Shown: positions 44,714 to 56,661 of the stretch, piece by piece
Layout: the number at the start of each line of letters is the position of its first letter
Numbering within the stretch: the stretch's first letter is position 1
Assembly: GCA_015178975.1 (NCBI GenBank)
Contig: WHVD01000079.1
Coordinates: forward strand, 310,001-374,000
DNA from: Hysterangium stoloniferum
Lineage: Eukaryota > Basidiomycota > Agaricomycetes > Hysterangiales > Hysterangiaceae
Reading direction: 5' to 3'
DNA: 64,000 nt
Notes under the pieces: generated by a model
Database searches by the model: none
What the model was told of the DNA's origin: nothing
The model's input: the letters and a program-made list of their open reading frames with translations, nothing else
Translations under genes and position numbers: made by a program

Positions 44714-45430
44714 AGTAAATATAAGAATTTGAGCTTGTGACTGTGACCATAACTTGAAGTTATAGCCCTATCGGTAGCTTTCCGATTGAACTTTCTAAAA
44801 CCTTGAGTCAAATTAAATTCTTTTAATTTCCCTTTGATTATGGTTTTCCCATTGGTCACATGTCCATGACTTCTATTTAATCAGTGCTTCTACGTCGTAA
44901 TCCATATCATCATTGGCTTTGAAAACTTCCTCAATTTGGAAGCTTCTCAGGGGGAATAGGATGATAAGGAAGAAGCCAAGAGACGGCCACACCACTTTAG
45001 GGGATAAATACCATCAAGTTCCAAAGAATGTAATATCCACCTGTAATCTTAACTCAACCTTAAGCTACCTTGTCAAATTGTATACAATCCGATCAGGCAG
45101 TAAGGCGGGCTTTATCTCATAAAGGAGATAATGAAGGGGATTCTGGTTGCATATCTGACATTAAGTTCATCTTTGAGATGTCACAACACTTGCTAATTGT
45201 GTTACCCCTGACATCTGTTTCCTGAATGAATGTACTCATCCAATTAAACCATAACTCAAGTGTATGCACCAGAACTGACAACTTCACTATTGCCTGAACT
45301 CCGTTCAGGAACACCACAAATATGAATTATCCACCCAAGCATGCCAGTGGAGGGGTCAATCCCACTGCAAAGGTTTCACTTCATTAATCACTTGATAACT
45401 ATAAGTTTGATAATAAAGCTTGCTCGGAGG

Positions 45431-46108
45431 TTAAAGGGTTTCAGTTTGAGTCACGGTCTCTGTAAAATTGATATATTCTTGAAAAGAGAGTCGATTGAAG
45501 GTTAAAGCAGAGATTCTCCTGGGGGCAAAGGGGTGTTGGCTATGGAATTTATCCACTAATTTTTTGGAGTTTCCAAGATTGTCAGCAGGTTCCCATGTGC
45601 ATTCTTCTTGAGGGTACCCTTTCCATTTCACCAGGTATTGTAGTTTTCCCCTTGCCAATCTGCTATCTTTGATATATTCAACCTCCCATTCAGGAGTATC
45701 TCCTTTTACAACTGGAGGAGGCCTAACTGGAGGTATCCTCCCTTGAATTGTGTCCTCATGGAAAGGCCTGAGCTTGGCTACATTGAAGACTGGATGGATC
45801 TTCATGGAAGAAGGCAGTTTCAACTCATAGGCATTTGGACCAATAACTTTGGTGATTTCAAAGGGTCCATATCGTTTATCTTCTAGTTTTTTAGATGGCC
45901 TGTCTGTCTGAATGTCTCTGCCTTCTAACCATACTTTATCTCCTAGCTTATAGATGTCTGCCTCTTTTCTAGACTGGTCATAGTACCTAGCCATATCATC
46001 AGCAGCCCTATGGAGTGCAGCTTCTGCTTCTTTCCTTGCCTCCTGCATGTCTTTAATAAACTGCTCCACTGATTTTATTTGGCTACTTCTGAAAGGCTCA
46101 GTCCCCAA
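45431..46108 (-). pseudogene. Ty3 integrase C-terminus with chromodomain
   Basis: Contains the GPY-like zone (YGPFEITKVIGPNAYELKLP, HPVFNVAKLRPFHED) followed by a chromodomain (VEYIKDSRLARGKLQYLVKW, KGYPQEECTWEPADNL). The chromodomain should steer integration to heterochromatin in this family. Part of the element at 43068-51364. Confidence 0.8.
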
Positions 46109-46118
46109 TCTAGGATGT

Positions 46119-48077
46119 CTACCATTCTTCGAAATAAAAGGTGTCTGCCTGCCTAGTAGATGCTTGAACTCTGTTGTTATGGCAGAATTCTGCTAAAGAC
46201 AACCATTCTGCCCAATCATCCTGTCTGTGATTCACAAAGAGTCTAAGGTATTGTTCTACCTCCTGATTTACTCTTTCTGTCTGACCATCTGTCTGAGGGT
46301 GATAGGCTGTAGAAGCTGCAACTTTGATCCCTAATATTGAATTCAGCTCTCTTGTGAATTTTGAGACAAACTGGGGTCCTCTGTCACTGATGATCTGTGA
46401 AGGGAGACCATGGAGTTTCCATACATTGTCCCTATAAAGCCTAGCAATGCCTTCTGAAGTGATCTGGTCTGTAGTGGGTATGACATGAATCATTTTACTA
46501 AGTCTATCCACTACTACCATGATGGTGTTGTATCCTTGGCTTTCTGGAAGTCCAGTAATCAGATCCACAGTGATAATTTCCCAAATGTCCTTAGGAATCT
46601 GGGTTGGTACAAGCTTTCCAATAGGACTGGCAGGATATGTCTTAGTTCTATTGCACCTATCACATCCTTTGGTATAAGATGCAACAAATCTGGAGATTCC
46701 TGGCCACCAGTAATTCCTGGAGACCAATTCTAAGGTTTTCCATCTGCCTGGATGGCCACTGGTATGAGCATCATGATGCAGTTCAACAATCTGCCTTCTA
46801 AGTTCCATATCTTTTGGCACATAAACTTTCCCTTTGAAGAGAATGAGACCCTGTTCCTCTGACCACTCTGTGCCTTCAATTCTTTTACTTCCTGATTTTT
46901 TCAGTTCTTCTACTGCCTTGACTACAACTTCTTCCATATCCTTGGCCTCTCTGATTCTCTTCAGCAGATCTGTCTCCTGTCCTACTAATATAGCATGACC
47001 CTGTTTAAGAGCTTGGATCCTGAAATAAGAAGGTTTGAGAAGGGTAATATCTTCATTATCCCTCTCTCCTTTCCCATGATCAGGTCTTCTGGATAGAGCA
47101 TCTGGTTTCAGGGAACTTTTACCAGGCCTATGATGTAAGGTGAAGTCAAATCTGGACAAAAACAGGGACCATCTAGCCTGCCTCCTATTAAGTTTTTTGG
47201 CAGACATAAAGTATTCCAGATTTTTGTGGTCTGTCCAGATTTGAAAGGTATGACTGCTCCCTTCAAGATAGTGCCTCCATTCATCCAGAGCTCTAATGAT
47301 AGCCAGCATTTCTTTGTCATGGATTTCATAATTTCTTTCCACTTCATTCAGACTCTTAGATAAAAAGGCTACAGGGTGCCACTTTCCATCTGGTCCTTCC
47401 TGAGACAAGACAGCACCTGTTGCAAAGTCAGAACTGTCTGCCTCTAACTTGTAAGGTTTGCTGTCATCAGGAAAGACAAGAATTGGAGATGAAGTGACCT
47501 TGTCCTTCAGGCCTTGAAAGGCTGCCTTTTCTTCAATAGTCCACTTCCATGCTGTATCTTTCCTTGTTAGATTATGCAGGGGTCTGGCTATTTTTGCAAA
47601 GTCCTGGATAAACCTTCTGTAGAAGTTGACAAAGCCTAGGAAAGATTGAATCTCCTTGACTGTGGTAGGTTCTGGCCATTTGGAGACACCCTCTATCTTC
47701 ACTGGGTCCATGGAGATGCAGCCATGTGAAACGATAAGTCCAAGATATTCAATCTTTTCCTTTTCAAATTCACATTTTTCTGCTTTCAAATAAAGCTTGT
47801 TTTTCTCCAATATTTCAAAGACCCTTTTGACCACTTCTCTATGTTGTTCCAAAGTGTTTGTGAAGATAAGAATATCATCCATATAGACAATGACAACTTG
47901 ACCATCAATCAACTCTATGAACAAGTCATTCATCATGGTCTGAAATGTAGCAGGACTATTGGTAAGACCAAAGAACATGACCAATGGTTCAAACAGTCCT
48001 CTATTGGTTCTGAAAGCTGCTTTCCATTCATCTCCTTCTTTTATTCTGACATTGTTATAGCCCCATCTGACATCCAA
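46119..48077 (-). pseudogene. Ty3 Pol: reverse transcriptase, RNase H and integrase core
   Basis: A 652-codon open segment. RT shows the FGLTNSPATFQ and VIVYMDDILIF motifs and LGFVNFYRRFIQDFAKIARP; RNase H shows LEADSSDFATGAVLSQ and [20 protein letters not shown]; integrase shows HHDAHTSGHPGRWKTLELVS, the CDRCNRTK zinc part, ISDRGPQFVSKFTREL and YHPQTDGQTERVNQEVEQYL. Part of the element at 43068-51364. The open segment begins within RT. Confidence 0.85.
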
Positions 48078-48159
48078 CTTAGTGAAGTATTTGGCTCCCT
48101 TCAGCTTGCTGATAATGTCAGAGATGAGTGGTAGAGGATAGGAGTTTTTGATTGTGATG

Positions 48160-49256
48160 TCATTTAGCTTTCTGTAATCCTAGACCAATCTTAAAGAGCC
48201 ATCCTTCTTTTTTATAAAGAACACTGGAGATGCCATAGGAGACTTGGAGGGTTGGATCCTTCCACTTTTTAAGGTTCTCTCCTAAGAATTCATCCAGTTC
48301 CTTCTGCTCATGTGGTGCTAAAGGATAGAGCTTGCTTCTAAAAGGTTCTGAGCCAGGCTTCAATTCAATGGCATGATCCCAGGGTTTCTTATCTGGCAAT
48401 CTGTCAAAAGACTCTTTGGAGAATATTCCCTTGAACTGGTGATAACATTTTGGAACTAGTTCCTCAAAGGTTTTCTTCTGGTCTTGTTTATGAGACTCTT
48501 CTGCCAACTTCTGTGATACAGTAGAAGTAGCATTGATATTAGACTGAGGATAGATAGTTGTAGTCCAGATCCTGTCACTGTCTTCAACTCCTGACTGATC
48601 ATCTTCCTCATCATCTTCATCTGCATCCTCAATGAGACTAGGAAGTTTCCTTCTAGACTCTGCTGCCTTCCTTTGTCTACTTTTCTTAATTCTCCTAATC
48701 TGGAGAGAACATTCAGGTGGACACCTAGTCAAATCTACTTGTCCAGTTCTCCAATTGATTTCAGGGTTATGGTGAAAGAGCCAGGTATGTCCAATAATTG
48801 CAGATTTGTCTCCAAGGTCACATACAGCAAAGAGTGCCTTTTCTGTATGATCTTTGAAGATCATTGTCAATTCTACTTCTTCATGGATAGAGCCTCCTTG
48901 GTTTAATGTCCCATCAACATTGTAAACAGGGATAGGTCTGGGGAGTTTAATTGTATTGAGATTGTGGTATTCCACAAATCTTTTGTCCAAAAAGGAACCA
49001 GTAGCTCCACTGTCTAATAGTCAGTTACTGACATTCTAACTCCTGTGTCCAAAGACCTGAGAACAATAGGAAGCTGGGTAGAGGTTTTGGGGTTGAGACT
49101 TCTGATATAAATTCTTTGAGGGGGATCTTCTGGAGAGGGTGTGGCTGACATGGGTTCTGAATTAGTGTCTAGAGTTTCTGATTGAATTGAGATAATTTCT
49201 TTGGGATCCTCTAATACACTAAATCTATTACTCCATTGGGACATGTCCTTCACCAA
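48160..49256 (-). pseudogene. Ty3 protease zone and linker to RT
   Basis: The segment 48160-48990 contains DKRFVEYHNLNTIKLPRPIP and VYNVDGTLNQGGSI with CDLGDKSAIIGHTWLFHHNP, the downstream half of a retropepsin-like domain, then a linker to RT (PWDHAIELKPGSEPFRSKLY). The segment 49014-49256 is the spacer after Gag. Part of the element at 43068-51364. Confidence 0.65.
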
Positions 49257-49264
49257 TGGTGCCT

Positions 49265-50251
49265 TTAAAAACCCTCTTTCTGTCCACTCTGCTCTTTCTG
49301 CAATTCTTCCTTCATATAGGCCTTCAGAGCATCAAAGTCCATGCTATTAATATCCATCTTTGAGTTGCATTGAGTGGCCTTATGTCCTGGCTTTCTGCAC
49401 TTGAAACATATGAGAGGTCTGACAGCCTTCCATCCTGAATCTACTTCCATAGGTACAGTCTTAGATGGTTTAGCAGTCTGGGCTGTTTGGCTGGGCAGGA
49501 TACTCTTCTGTGGTATGGCTGGTTTATGGGATTTGGAAGGCTGGCCAAAGTTTCTTCTGCTAGCCTCCCTTTGCCTCCACTGTCTATCTAATCTGGTGGC
49601 CCATTCAAACCATTCTTTCAGGGTAGTAGGCATTTCTGGAAGAGCATATATCTTATCAACTAAGGCAGAGTTGAGTCCCTGTTCAAATTTTTCAATGAGG
49701 GCTGCATCATTATACAATGTATCCTCTTTGAATTGTTTGAACTGAGAAATGTACTCCTCAGCACTCTGTGATCCTTGTCTGAGTTGATTCAGCTTATGCC
49801 TAGCTGTACTGGCAGGGTTGGGGTCTCCAAAGGTCTGATTGAACTCCTCTACAAAGTTCTCCCAAGAGTCAACACCCTCGTTGTTATACTCTTTGACTTT
49901 GAGTTTGGCCCAAGGTTCAGCAGTGCCTCCTTTCATGTAAGATAGGGCAAAGATTATTTTGTCAGAGTCATCCTTCACCTTCTTCCCATGAAAATAAAGC
50001 ATAAGTTGAGAAATAAAGGTTTCTGTTTTCCTCTGAGATCCATCAAAAGGATCTGGAGTGGCTACTTTCAAAGTTTTGGCTGATGAGGTGGTTAGAGATG
50101 GTTGAAGTTCTCTCAAAAGCTGCTGCATCTGAAGTATCTTTTGCTGCAGCTCTTGAATAGAAGGAGTAGAAGAGGTGGGAGGGGAAGAGGTATCCATGGT
50201 ATCTGTTAAAAAGGAAAGAAGAGGTGGGGTCCAATAGAGTAGGTTGTGCAC
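49265..50251 (-). CDS. Ty3 Gag with CCHC zinc knuckle
   Basis: A 328-codon open segment. An N-terminal coiled-coil (IQELQQKILQMQQLLRELQP), the retrotransposon-gag fold (FDGSQRKTETFISQLMLYF, GGTAEPWAKLKVKEY, FEEFNQTFGDPN-like region, LRQGSQSAEEYISQFKQF) and a knuckle CFKCRKPGHKATQC near the C-terminus. Part of the element at 43068-51364. Confidence 0.8.
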   Translation of the reverse strand: MHNLLYWTPPLLSFLTDTMDTSSPPTSSTPSIQELQQKILQMQQLLRELQPSLTTSSAKTLKVATPDPFDGSQRKTETFISQLMLYFHGKKVKDDSDKIIFALSYMKGGTAEPWAKLKVKEYNNEGVDSWENFVEEFNQTFGDPNPASTARHKLNQLRQGSQSAEEYISQFKQFKEDTLYNDAALIEKFEQGLNSALVDKIYALPEMPTTLKEWFEWATRLDRQWRQREASRRNFGQPSKSHKPAIPQKSILPSQTAQTAKPSKTVPMEVDSGWKAVRPLICFKCRKPGHKATQCNSKMDINSMDFDALKAYMKEELQKEQSGQKEGF

Positions 50252-50653
50252 TGATCTTCCCTCAGGAGTGTGTGTGAAAGAAAATTAACTACAAAAGTGC
50301 CTTTGGTCACACTTATCTACTTAAACTAAAAGGACTATTTAATTATTTTACTGAACACCCAGTTGTCAGCTTTTTTGAGCCTGATCCCAGAATCACAGGA
50401 TTGACTACCTGGATATTTTCTGGAGAACTAAAAGCTGTCTCAAAATGAGAACCAGCCCCAACAGTTGGTGTTCCTAAGTAAAAAGGTCACAACACACTAT
50501 AAGGGAGATTTGTTGACAGTGCACGGAGCCTGAGAGGTTGATAGATGGAGGAATGGGGAATTGGATGTAGAGTTATAGGGGGAGGAAAAGGAGAGTAGAT
50601 TTGAGAGAGATAGAGAGATAGATGGTAGAGTTGTTTAAAAAGTTTCAATCTTC

Positions 50654-51364
50654 TGTTAGGGCAACACTAACAAGGCTACCAAACACAAGATAAAACACAG
50701 AGATATGAAATGAAGAGGAGACAGCTCAATGACAGGGGAGATCACACTTGTTTTTAGTGGGATTCCTAAGAGATTGAAACTAAAGATCAACTATGTACAT
50801 GCCCCTATTTATACTATTTATTTAATATTTTTTATTGATGAAAAATCTAAGAAGAATACTAAAAATGTCATGTATGCACCTTACATTGCATAGCTGCGCT
50901 TCGGCACTTATGTAATCCTATGCGGCGCTGTGTAGGTCCACACGGTGCTTCGGCGTTTGCGTAGGCTCCGACTGTTGTTGCAGTGACGGTGCACAAGGAC
51001 ACCTCCATGGACACACAGTGTGAAGCACTGTGTGTCTGTTGGGGCGTAGGCGGCGCCGTCGGCGTTATGTCAGCGCCATCATTTACACCGTGCCGCCATT
51101 ATGTTGCATCGTGGTGCTATTGCGCCACATTGCCGTGTTGCTGCATGGCCGCCTCTGTATGACCATCAGGTCTTGGGTGGCAGCGTCGACCTTATGTCGA
51201 CGCCGTCGCTGTGTTACTGCACCACGCTGCTTTTCGTGCGGGCGGCAACGCGATTATGTAATCGCTCTCGTACCATGCTTGTATTGCTACATGTAGATTT
51301 AGTTAAAATAAACTAAAATCAAAAATAAATGGCAAAAATATATATTATATATATTGCCCTGACA
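50654..51364 (-). repeat. 5' LTR of the Ty3 element
   Basis: 711 bp; it pairs with 43068-43776. The hairpin at 51010-51036 has the loop in the opposite orientation from that of the other LTR. No clear tRNA primer site follows the LTR edge at 50653. Confidence 0.85.
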
Positions 51365-52230
51365 GGTTAGTGCCCGGAGTCCAGCGGGATTGTCTGGTCA
51401 TAACAAAGATTCAAGATGCTGCAAGCGTAGGTGCTTGCAGTGAGTGTATCAGACTAAGGCTATTATTGTCCTTAAGATGATTAGATAAGCTTCTGAGTTG
51501 TGCAGTAAAATATGTGTGTGATAGATTGATTTTATTGGAAACTTGGCCCTCCTTATATACATTTTGATAACTAAATATTTAATCATTTATTTACTTTATG
51601 AGGTCATTAGTTAGGTCATAATGACCTCATATTCTACTTATTTTTTACCCTTTATTTACCATGTGATTCCCCTCTCTGAGACAAGGGTTCTAACCTCTTG
51701 CTTGAACATGAAGGTTCAAGGCTGCAGTCCCGGGACAGAAGCAAACGATGAGTCGGCAGAATCAATTAATGACTCGAGTAATCACATCCATGACTTGTGT
51801 GATATCCCGACACCGGAGGCTTATCTAATAGGTCACATGACTTCAAAAATGCGCAAACAAGGCAGCAAGGTGCCGAAAAGCAATAACTAAGTAGATAAAA
51901 TATAAATAATTAGTTAAAAATTATAATAAAATAAATAAGATATAATAGCATTATATGTATGAGCTCATATACATATGCTATTATTATGTGAAGTTAAAAG
52001 GAATTAGGCCTTATATTTCACAATAAAAATATAATAAAAATACAATAAATTTGAGAAAATATTAAATAATTCACAGAAAATTAAGAGAATATTATGAGAT
52101 GAGGCTGATACCTCACAGTAACTTGTTCGAGAGTGTAACTTGTTCGAGATTCAAACTGGATTCTAAGTACATGAATATAGGAGACTTATATAGACTGTGA
52201 AATGTATGTAATAATACCAAATCTGGTATT

Positions 52231-52992
52231 TGTTACAACTGTGTCACAACCCTGTCACAGCCCAATGGTCCCCAATGATACTATTGTCTGCCTGCATTTC
52301 AAGTTATTAGCCAAGTCATCGTATCAGTAACCATTGGCACACCGACACTGATGTATACCTTCACAGTGATCAAACCCCATTTACACCCCTGTCAAGTTAT
52401 ACTCATACCATCTGGTTATGCTTTTACATGTCCCCTTTTATTTATGATGATCCATTCTACTCTATGTTTCACATATGGCCATATATACTTGTAGCTCTTG
52501 GACTATTCCCTTTTCTCGTAATTCCGTTCTCAGTTAATCACAGCTTCCAATCTTATTGTAACCTTCTGGTTCCTAGTCAAGTTTATTTGTCACTAATTGG
52601 ACATTCCTGCTCTTACCTTAGTTAGTATCTTGAGATGCCAATAACTAGTATTTAAGTCCAACTGTAATGTAGTTACAAAGCAATCAGAATATCAACTCAG
52701 AACACTTCTACACATCTCTCATAGTCTCACCCTAAGTATCCCACTCTCCACCTCTGCTTGCACTCGCTCACCCCCAGTCTCCAACCCTTTCAACCCAACC
52801 CTCAACTTATCCTTCAGCTTCTGATCGGTGAGTTACCGAGAGGATTGTTCAACAGGACTAGTTTTCTGCCCACCCGAAATTTCAGGACACCCAATGGTAA
52901 CTTGTGAGGGTGCAGCACATACATAAGCTGAAGCCAAGTCCTTCCATTTCCCCATTGGTCTACGGAAATCAGTCAGTTATCTGTTCTTAACA
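52231..52992 (+). repeat. solo LTR family B (762 bp) with target duplication
   Basis: Starts TGTTACAACTGTGTCACAAC and ends CTGTTCTTAACA; the duplication gtatt is exact at 52226-52230 and 52993-52997. The stem-loop core is in reverse near 52909 with a longer loop. Confidence 0.8.
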
Positions 52993-53144
52993 GTATTAAT
53001 GAGGGGCAGAACTATTAAATACATAATGAAACAAGTAAATACCAAACTAGGTATTAGGGACAGGACGGAATGGGAGTAGGATCCGAAACATGACAGGTCA
53101 TTAGACCATACTGTAATAGGAATGGGGCTCTGTTAGAGGGGTTC

Positions 53145-53962
53145 TGTTACGACCGGACAATCCCGCCGGACTCTGGGCACTAACCCGTACGCCCCCACGC
53201 GCTACAAGCACCAATCGTCTGTTTATAGGATTTCCCGCCCGGACTCCGTTATGTCAAGACTCGTTACGTTCGACCTCATTACGATACATATCAGTCACCG
53301 GACTTCCCCCGGACTCCGTCTCTGTCTATGTCTGTCTTCGTCCCACACATCAGTCACCGGTCCCCACTTAGAATCCCGTCACCGCTCTAATCGAGCCCCG
53401 TTCCCGTTTTAGTCAAATGACCTGTCACGATTTAGGACTCCGCTCCCGCTCCGTTTCCCGTTATGGGTTATGCTTTGTCACGATTCGGACTCCGCTCCGT
53501 TCCGTTCCGTTCCTAACACCAATTTGGTGTTTACTATTCCCATTTCATGTTTTGTTAGTTTTCGTTTCATTATTACTGGATTTGGTATGTCATGCATTCC
53601 ACGGTCTATATAAACTGGCAGATGTTGTACATACAATCCAGTCAGAAAATTAGCTTAGATTCCCCTCAGTAATCTAATAATATTTTCCGCTCTAAAACCT
53701 TACTCAATTCACATCGCTCGCACTAGTCGGAGCCCACGGGCTCCGGCGCATCTATCTCTCTCGACTCACGACTCACGACCCACGACCCTTGACTTACGAC
53801 TTACAACCCACGAACCCCGCCCGGATTCCCCGGGATCCCCGTCCGTCCGTTTGAAATTGGACAACACGATCTAGCGAGGGCGCAGCCTATAAGCTGAAGC
53901 CAAGTCCTACCGGATATCCCGCGGGTTTCTCCGGAAACCCGGCCTGTGTGTGTATCCTAACA
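53145..53962 (-). repeat. solo LTR family A (818 bp), CpG-rich, with target duplication
   Basis: Starts TGTTACGACCGGACAATCCC and ends GTGTGTATCCTAACA; the duplication ggttc is exact at 53140-53144 and 53963-53967. It keeps many CpG sites lost in the other family-A copies, so it is probably the youngest copy here. The core is near 53879. Confidence 0.85.
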
Positions 53963-54662
53963 GGTTCCAGGAGTCAGATTCCAGTGACTGGTCCATGAGA
54001 TACAGAGTGTCAGGTGTATATAGGGTGGAGTTCAGAGTCCAGTGGAGTCTGATGACTGGTACATACATAAGACACATGACAGACCATTTGACCATAATGG
54101 GAGCGGGGTTCTATGCTCTGTTAGAGGGGTTCCAGGAGTCTGGTCAGAGTCCAATGATGGGAACAGAGAGTTGGGTATAAACAGGTTGATGGGCAGGTCC
54201 AGCAGAGTCTGAGGACTGGTGCATGAGACACAGTGTCAGATACAGACAGGTTGATGTGCAGGTCTGGCAGAGTCTGACAGCTGGTGCATACATATTGGGT
54301 GATGTGCAGGTCCCAGGAGTTCAGTCAGAGTCTGGTTCAGGAGATGACCAAGAACATGTAAAGAAGTGGAGTCCGATGGATTCCAGTCATAACAGAAGGT
54401 GTCTAGTGTTGGGGACAGACTGACAGAATGGGATGTGAGTCAAAGGGGACTTGAGGGATGAGGGTCAGGTTCCGGTGGATTCCAGATCTTGATACTGATC
54501 TGGAAGATGGTTCAGAACCTAATATAATATCCAGAGGATACTCTGTGGAGTTCCCAGGAACAGGTCTTGACAGGTGCAGCCTATAAGCTGAAGCCAAGTC
54601 CTACTGGAATATCCATGGGTTTCTCCAGAAACCCTCCACTAAGCTTTGCATGACCCTTAACA

Positions 54663-56661
54663 TATCCAGTCTATTTTCACAAATTTTCCCTTAATTTTCC
54701 AGAATTTATTTCTATTTTATTTATTTTATTTATTATTTCAATAATTGGGCTAATTCCTTTTAACTTTGCATACTCAAGGCTTCAATGATGTCACATTACA
54801 TAATCGAAGCCTAGAGTGGTCAAAATATATTTATAATAAGCTGGGTTATCTAGTTTTGGGTGACTGGGTTCTTTATTATTTATATTATAGTATGTATATA
54901 TGTGCATTATTTAATTTTGACTATGTGACATCATGTGACATCACATGATGATGATGCGACAACGCATTCACAAGTTGTCATGTATAGTTTTTGCAGCCGC
55001 CTAGCTGGGTTTACTTCCATTTTGGCCACCCCGCCTGTTTTGCTTCCACTCTCAGCCATCCCAGACATGTCTTCTGACTTGAACAGCTCAGATCTTCGAG
55101 TCAGGTGATAGCTATGATATCGTAGTGGAATTATAGAAACTTTTAAAAGCTTCTAATAATTTCCTATTTAGTTATTTAGATATTATTAAGCAGAACTCTC
55201 TACATGTATAAAAGAAGGCCTAAATCTTGAATAATGACAATCTACTTTACTACTATCAACAGCACCAGCTAAGAAGCAACAGCCTTCATACAAGGACAGA
55301 ATAATAGCCTTAGTGTGAAATTATCTAACTACAAGCACCTACACTTGCAGAATCTTGAACTCTTTGTCAGCACTCTTGAACTTAGCTAATTCATCTAAGT
55401 TCCCTCAGCTTCCTGGAAACCTTTAGGCTTACTAATCACTTAAGTAAATCTAAATTCTTATTACTGAATCCCTGCCCATTTAGGTTATTCAAGAGCCCAC
55501 ATTAACAGCACAGTTAATCGATCTTTAAACAAATGCTTGGATATTTGACTCTCAGACAATCTCTCTATTTATAAATTATTTAACAGCTTGTTAAATCTTT
55601 ATAAATAGTAAACTAAAAGGCTACAAGAAATTAAAGGCTTCCAACAAGTTTCTGCCAACTTATTGTGCATACATTCAGCTCCCAAACCTTTATTCTCAAG
55701 AAGAACTTAACTTTTGTAGATGTTATGACTGTGTTGCAACCCAACAGTCCCCGAGGTTATTGCCATCTATCGACATTTCAAGTTATTGATCAAGTCATCA
55801 CATCGGAAACCGTCGGTCTCCCAACACTGACATATGCTTTCATGGTGATCAAACCCTGTTTACGCCCCCATCAAAATATACTTGTACTATCTGGTTATAC
55901 TCTGATACATCCCTTTTTATTATGATGATCTGTTCTACTTTATGTTTCACATATGTCTATATATACTTGTAACCCTCAGACTATTTCCTTTTTTCGTAAT
56001 CCTGCTCTTAGTTAATCATGGCCTCCAAACTTATCGTAACCTTCCCATTCCTAGTCAAGTTTATTTGTCAATAATGTTTTCTGCTCTTCTCCTAGTTAGT
56101 ATTTTCCAGACACCGATAACTTGTATATATGTAAACCCGCTGTAGTTGTAGTTACTAGGCAATCAGAATATTGACTCAGAACACCCACATACATCTCTAG
56201 AAGTCTTGCTCTAAGTATTCTGCTCTCCACCTTCATGTGCACTCACCCACTCTCAGTCCCTGACCCCTTGGCCCGACACTTGACTTATCCTTCAGTCCGG
56301 ATCAGTAACTAAGAGGTACTCATTAGGACTAGTCTTCACCTGTCTGAAATTTAAGGACACCTGACGGTTATTTGCGAGGGCACAGCATATAAGCTGAAGC
56401 CAAGTCCTTCCGATCGGTCCCCATTGGCCTACCGACATTAGTCAGTTTTCAGTTCTTAACAGTAGAGCACGTCACTGCAAGTTCATCTGAATTTGTCAAG
56501 AGACCACACAAATATTGACTTTAGTTGTTTAAGCTTAATAGTCCAGCTAATTAATCTATCAGTATTTAAATTACTGGACCTTTATTTGTTTATTTCTTGA
56601 ATCCCTTGCCATGTCAATGTTTGTTAACTATTTGAGAGAGTAAATAGCTGAATCCATTACA
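54663..56661 (-). repeat. LTR family E, reverse, interrupted by a family-B solo LTR
   Basis: The reverse complement of family E, ending GAATCCATTACA at 56661. The first few bases of the other end are missing at the junction with the family-A LTR end at 54662. It is interrupted at 55721-56461. Diverged from the copies at 28710 and 40127. Confidence 0.6.
55721..56461 (+). repeat. solo LTR family B (741 bp) with target duplication
   Basis: Starts TGTTATGACTGTGTTGCAAC and ends CAGTTCTTAACA; the duplication gtaga is exact at 55716-55720 and 56462-56466. The core is in reverse near 56377. Confidence 0.8.

Larger units (their letters stand above)
43068..51364 (-). mobile_element. Ty3/chromovirus LTR retrotransposon, 8.3 kb
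   Basis: LTRs 43068-43776 and 50654-51364 (about 710 bp, TGTTAGGGCAAC..TTGCCCTGACA). The duplication ggtta is exact at 43063-43067 and 51365-51369. In element orientation (minus strand): Gag 50251-49265; protease zone 49256-48160; RT-RNase H-integrase 48077-46119; integrase end with chromodomain 46108-45431; an extra ORF 44713-44174; a purine tract AAAGAGGGGGTGA before the 3' LTR. The two LTRs differ by roughly 5% by eye, mostly CpG transitions, so the insertion is fairly young in time but has been mutated. Coding is broken by about four interruptions. It is the innermost and youngest layer of the nest. Confidence 0.85.
42288..51405 (+). repeat. solo LTR family A, interrupted by the Ty3 element
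   Basis: Starts TGTTAGGATACACACACAGG and ends TGTCTGGTCATAACA; the duplication aagat is exact at 42283-42287 and 51406-51410. The left part is 42288-43067; a short right part is 51365-51405. The stem-loop core is at about 42350. Confidence 0.8.
40127..52117 (+). repeat. solo LTR family E with nested insertions
   Basis: Starts TGTAATGTATTCAGGGG and ends GATACCTCACA; the duplication gtaac is exact at 40122-40126 and 52118-52122. Compared with the uninterrupted copy at 28710-29890 it is split by the Tc1 element at 40313-41901 and by the family-A LTR at 42288-51405. Confidence 0.75.
39716..54570 (+). repeat. A-type LTR interrupted by later insertions
   Basis: Starts TGTTAAGTTCCAG and ends GGTCTTGACA, flanked by ggggc and ggtgc (one mismatch), which reconnects the outer reverse LTR at its stem-loop core. 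Its own parts lie at 39716-40126, 52118-52230, 52993-53144 and 53963-54570. The stem-loop core is near 39897, and TGTAACTTGTTCAAGAG short repeats occupy 40070-40126 and 52118-52150. Confidence 0.5.
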
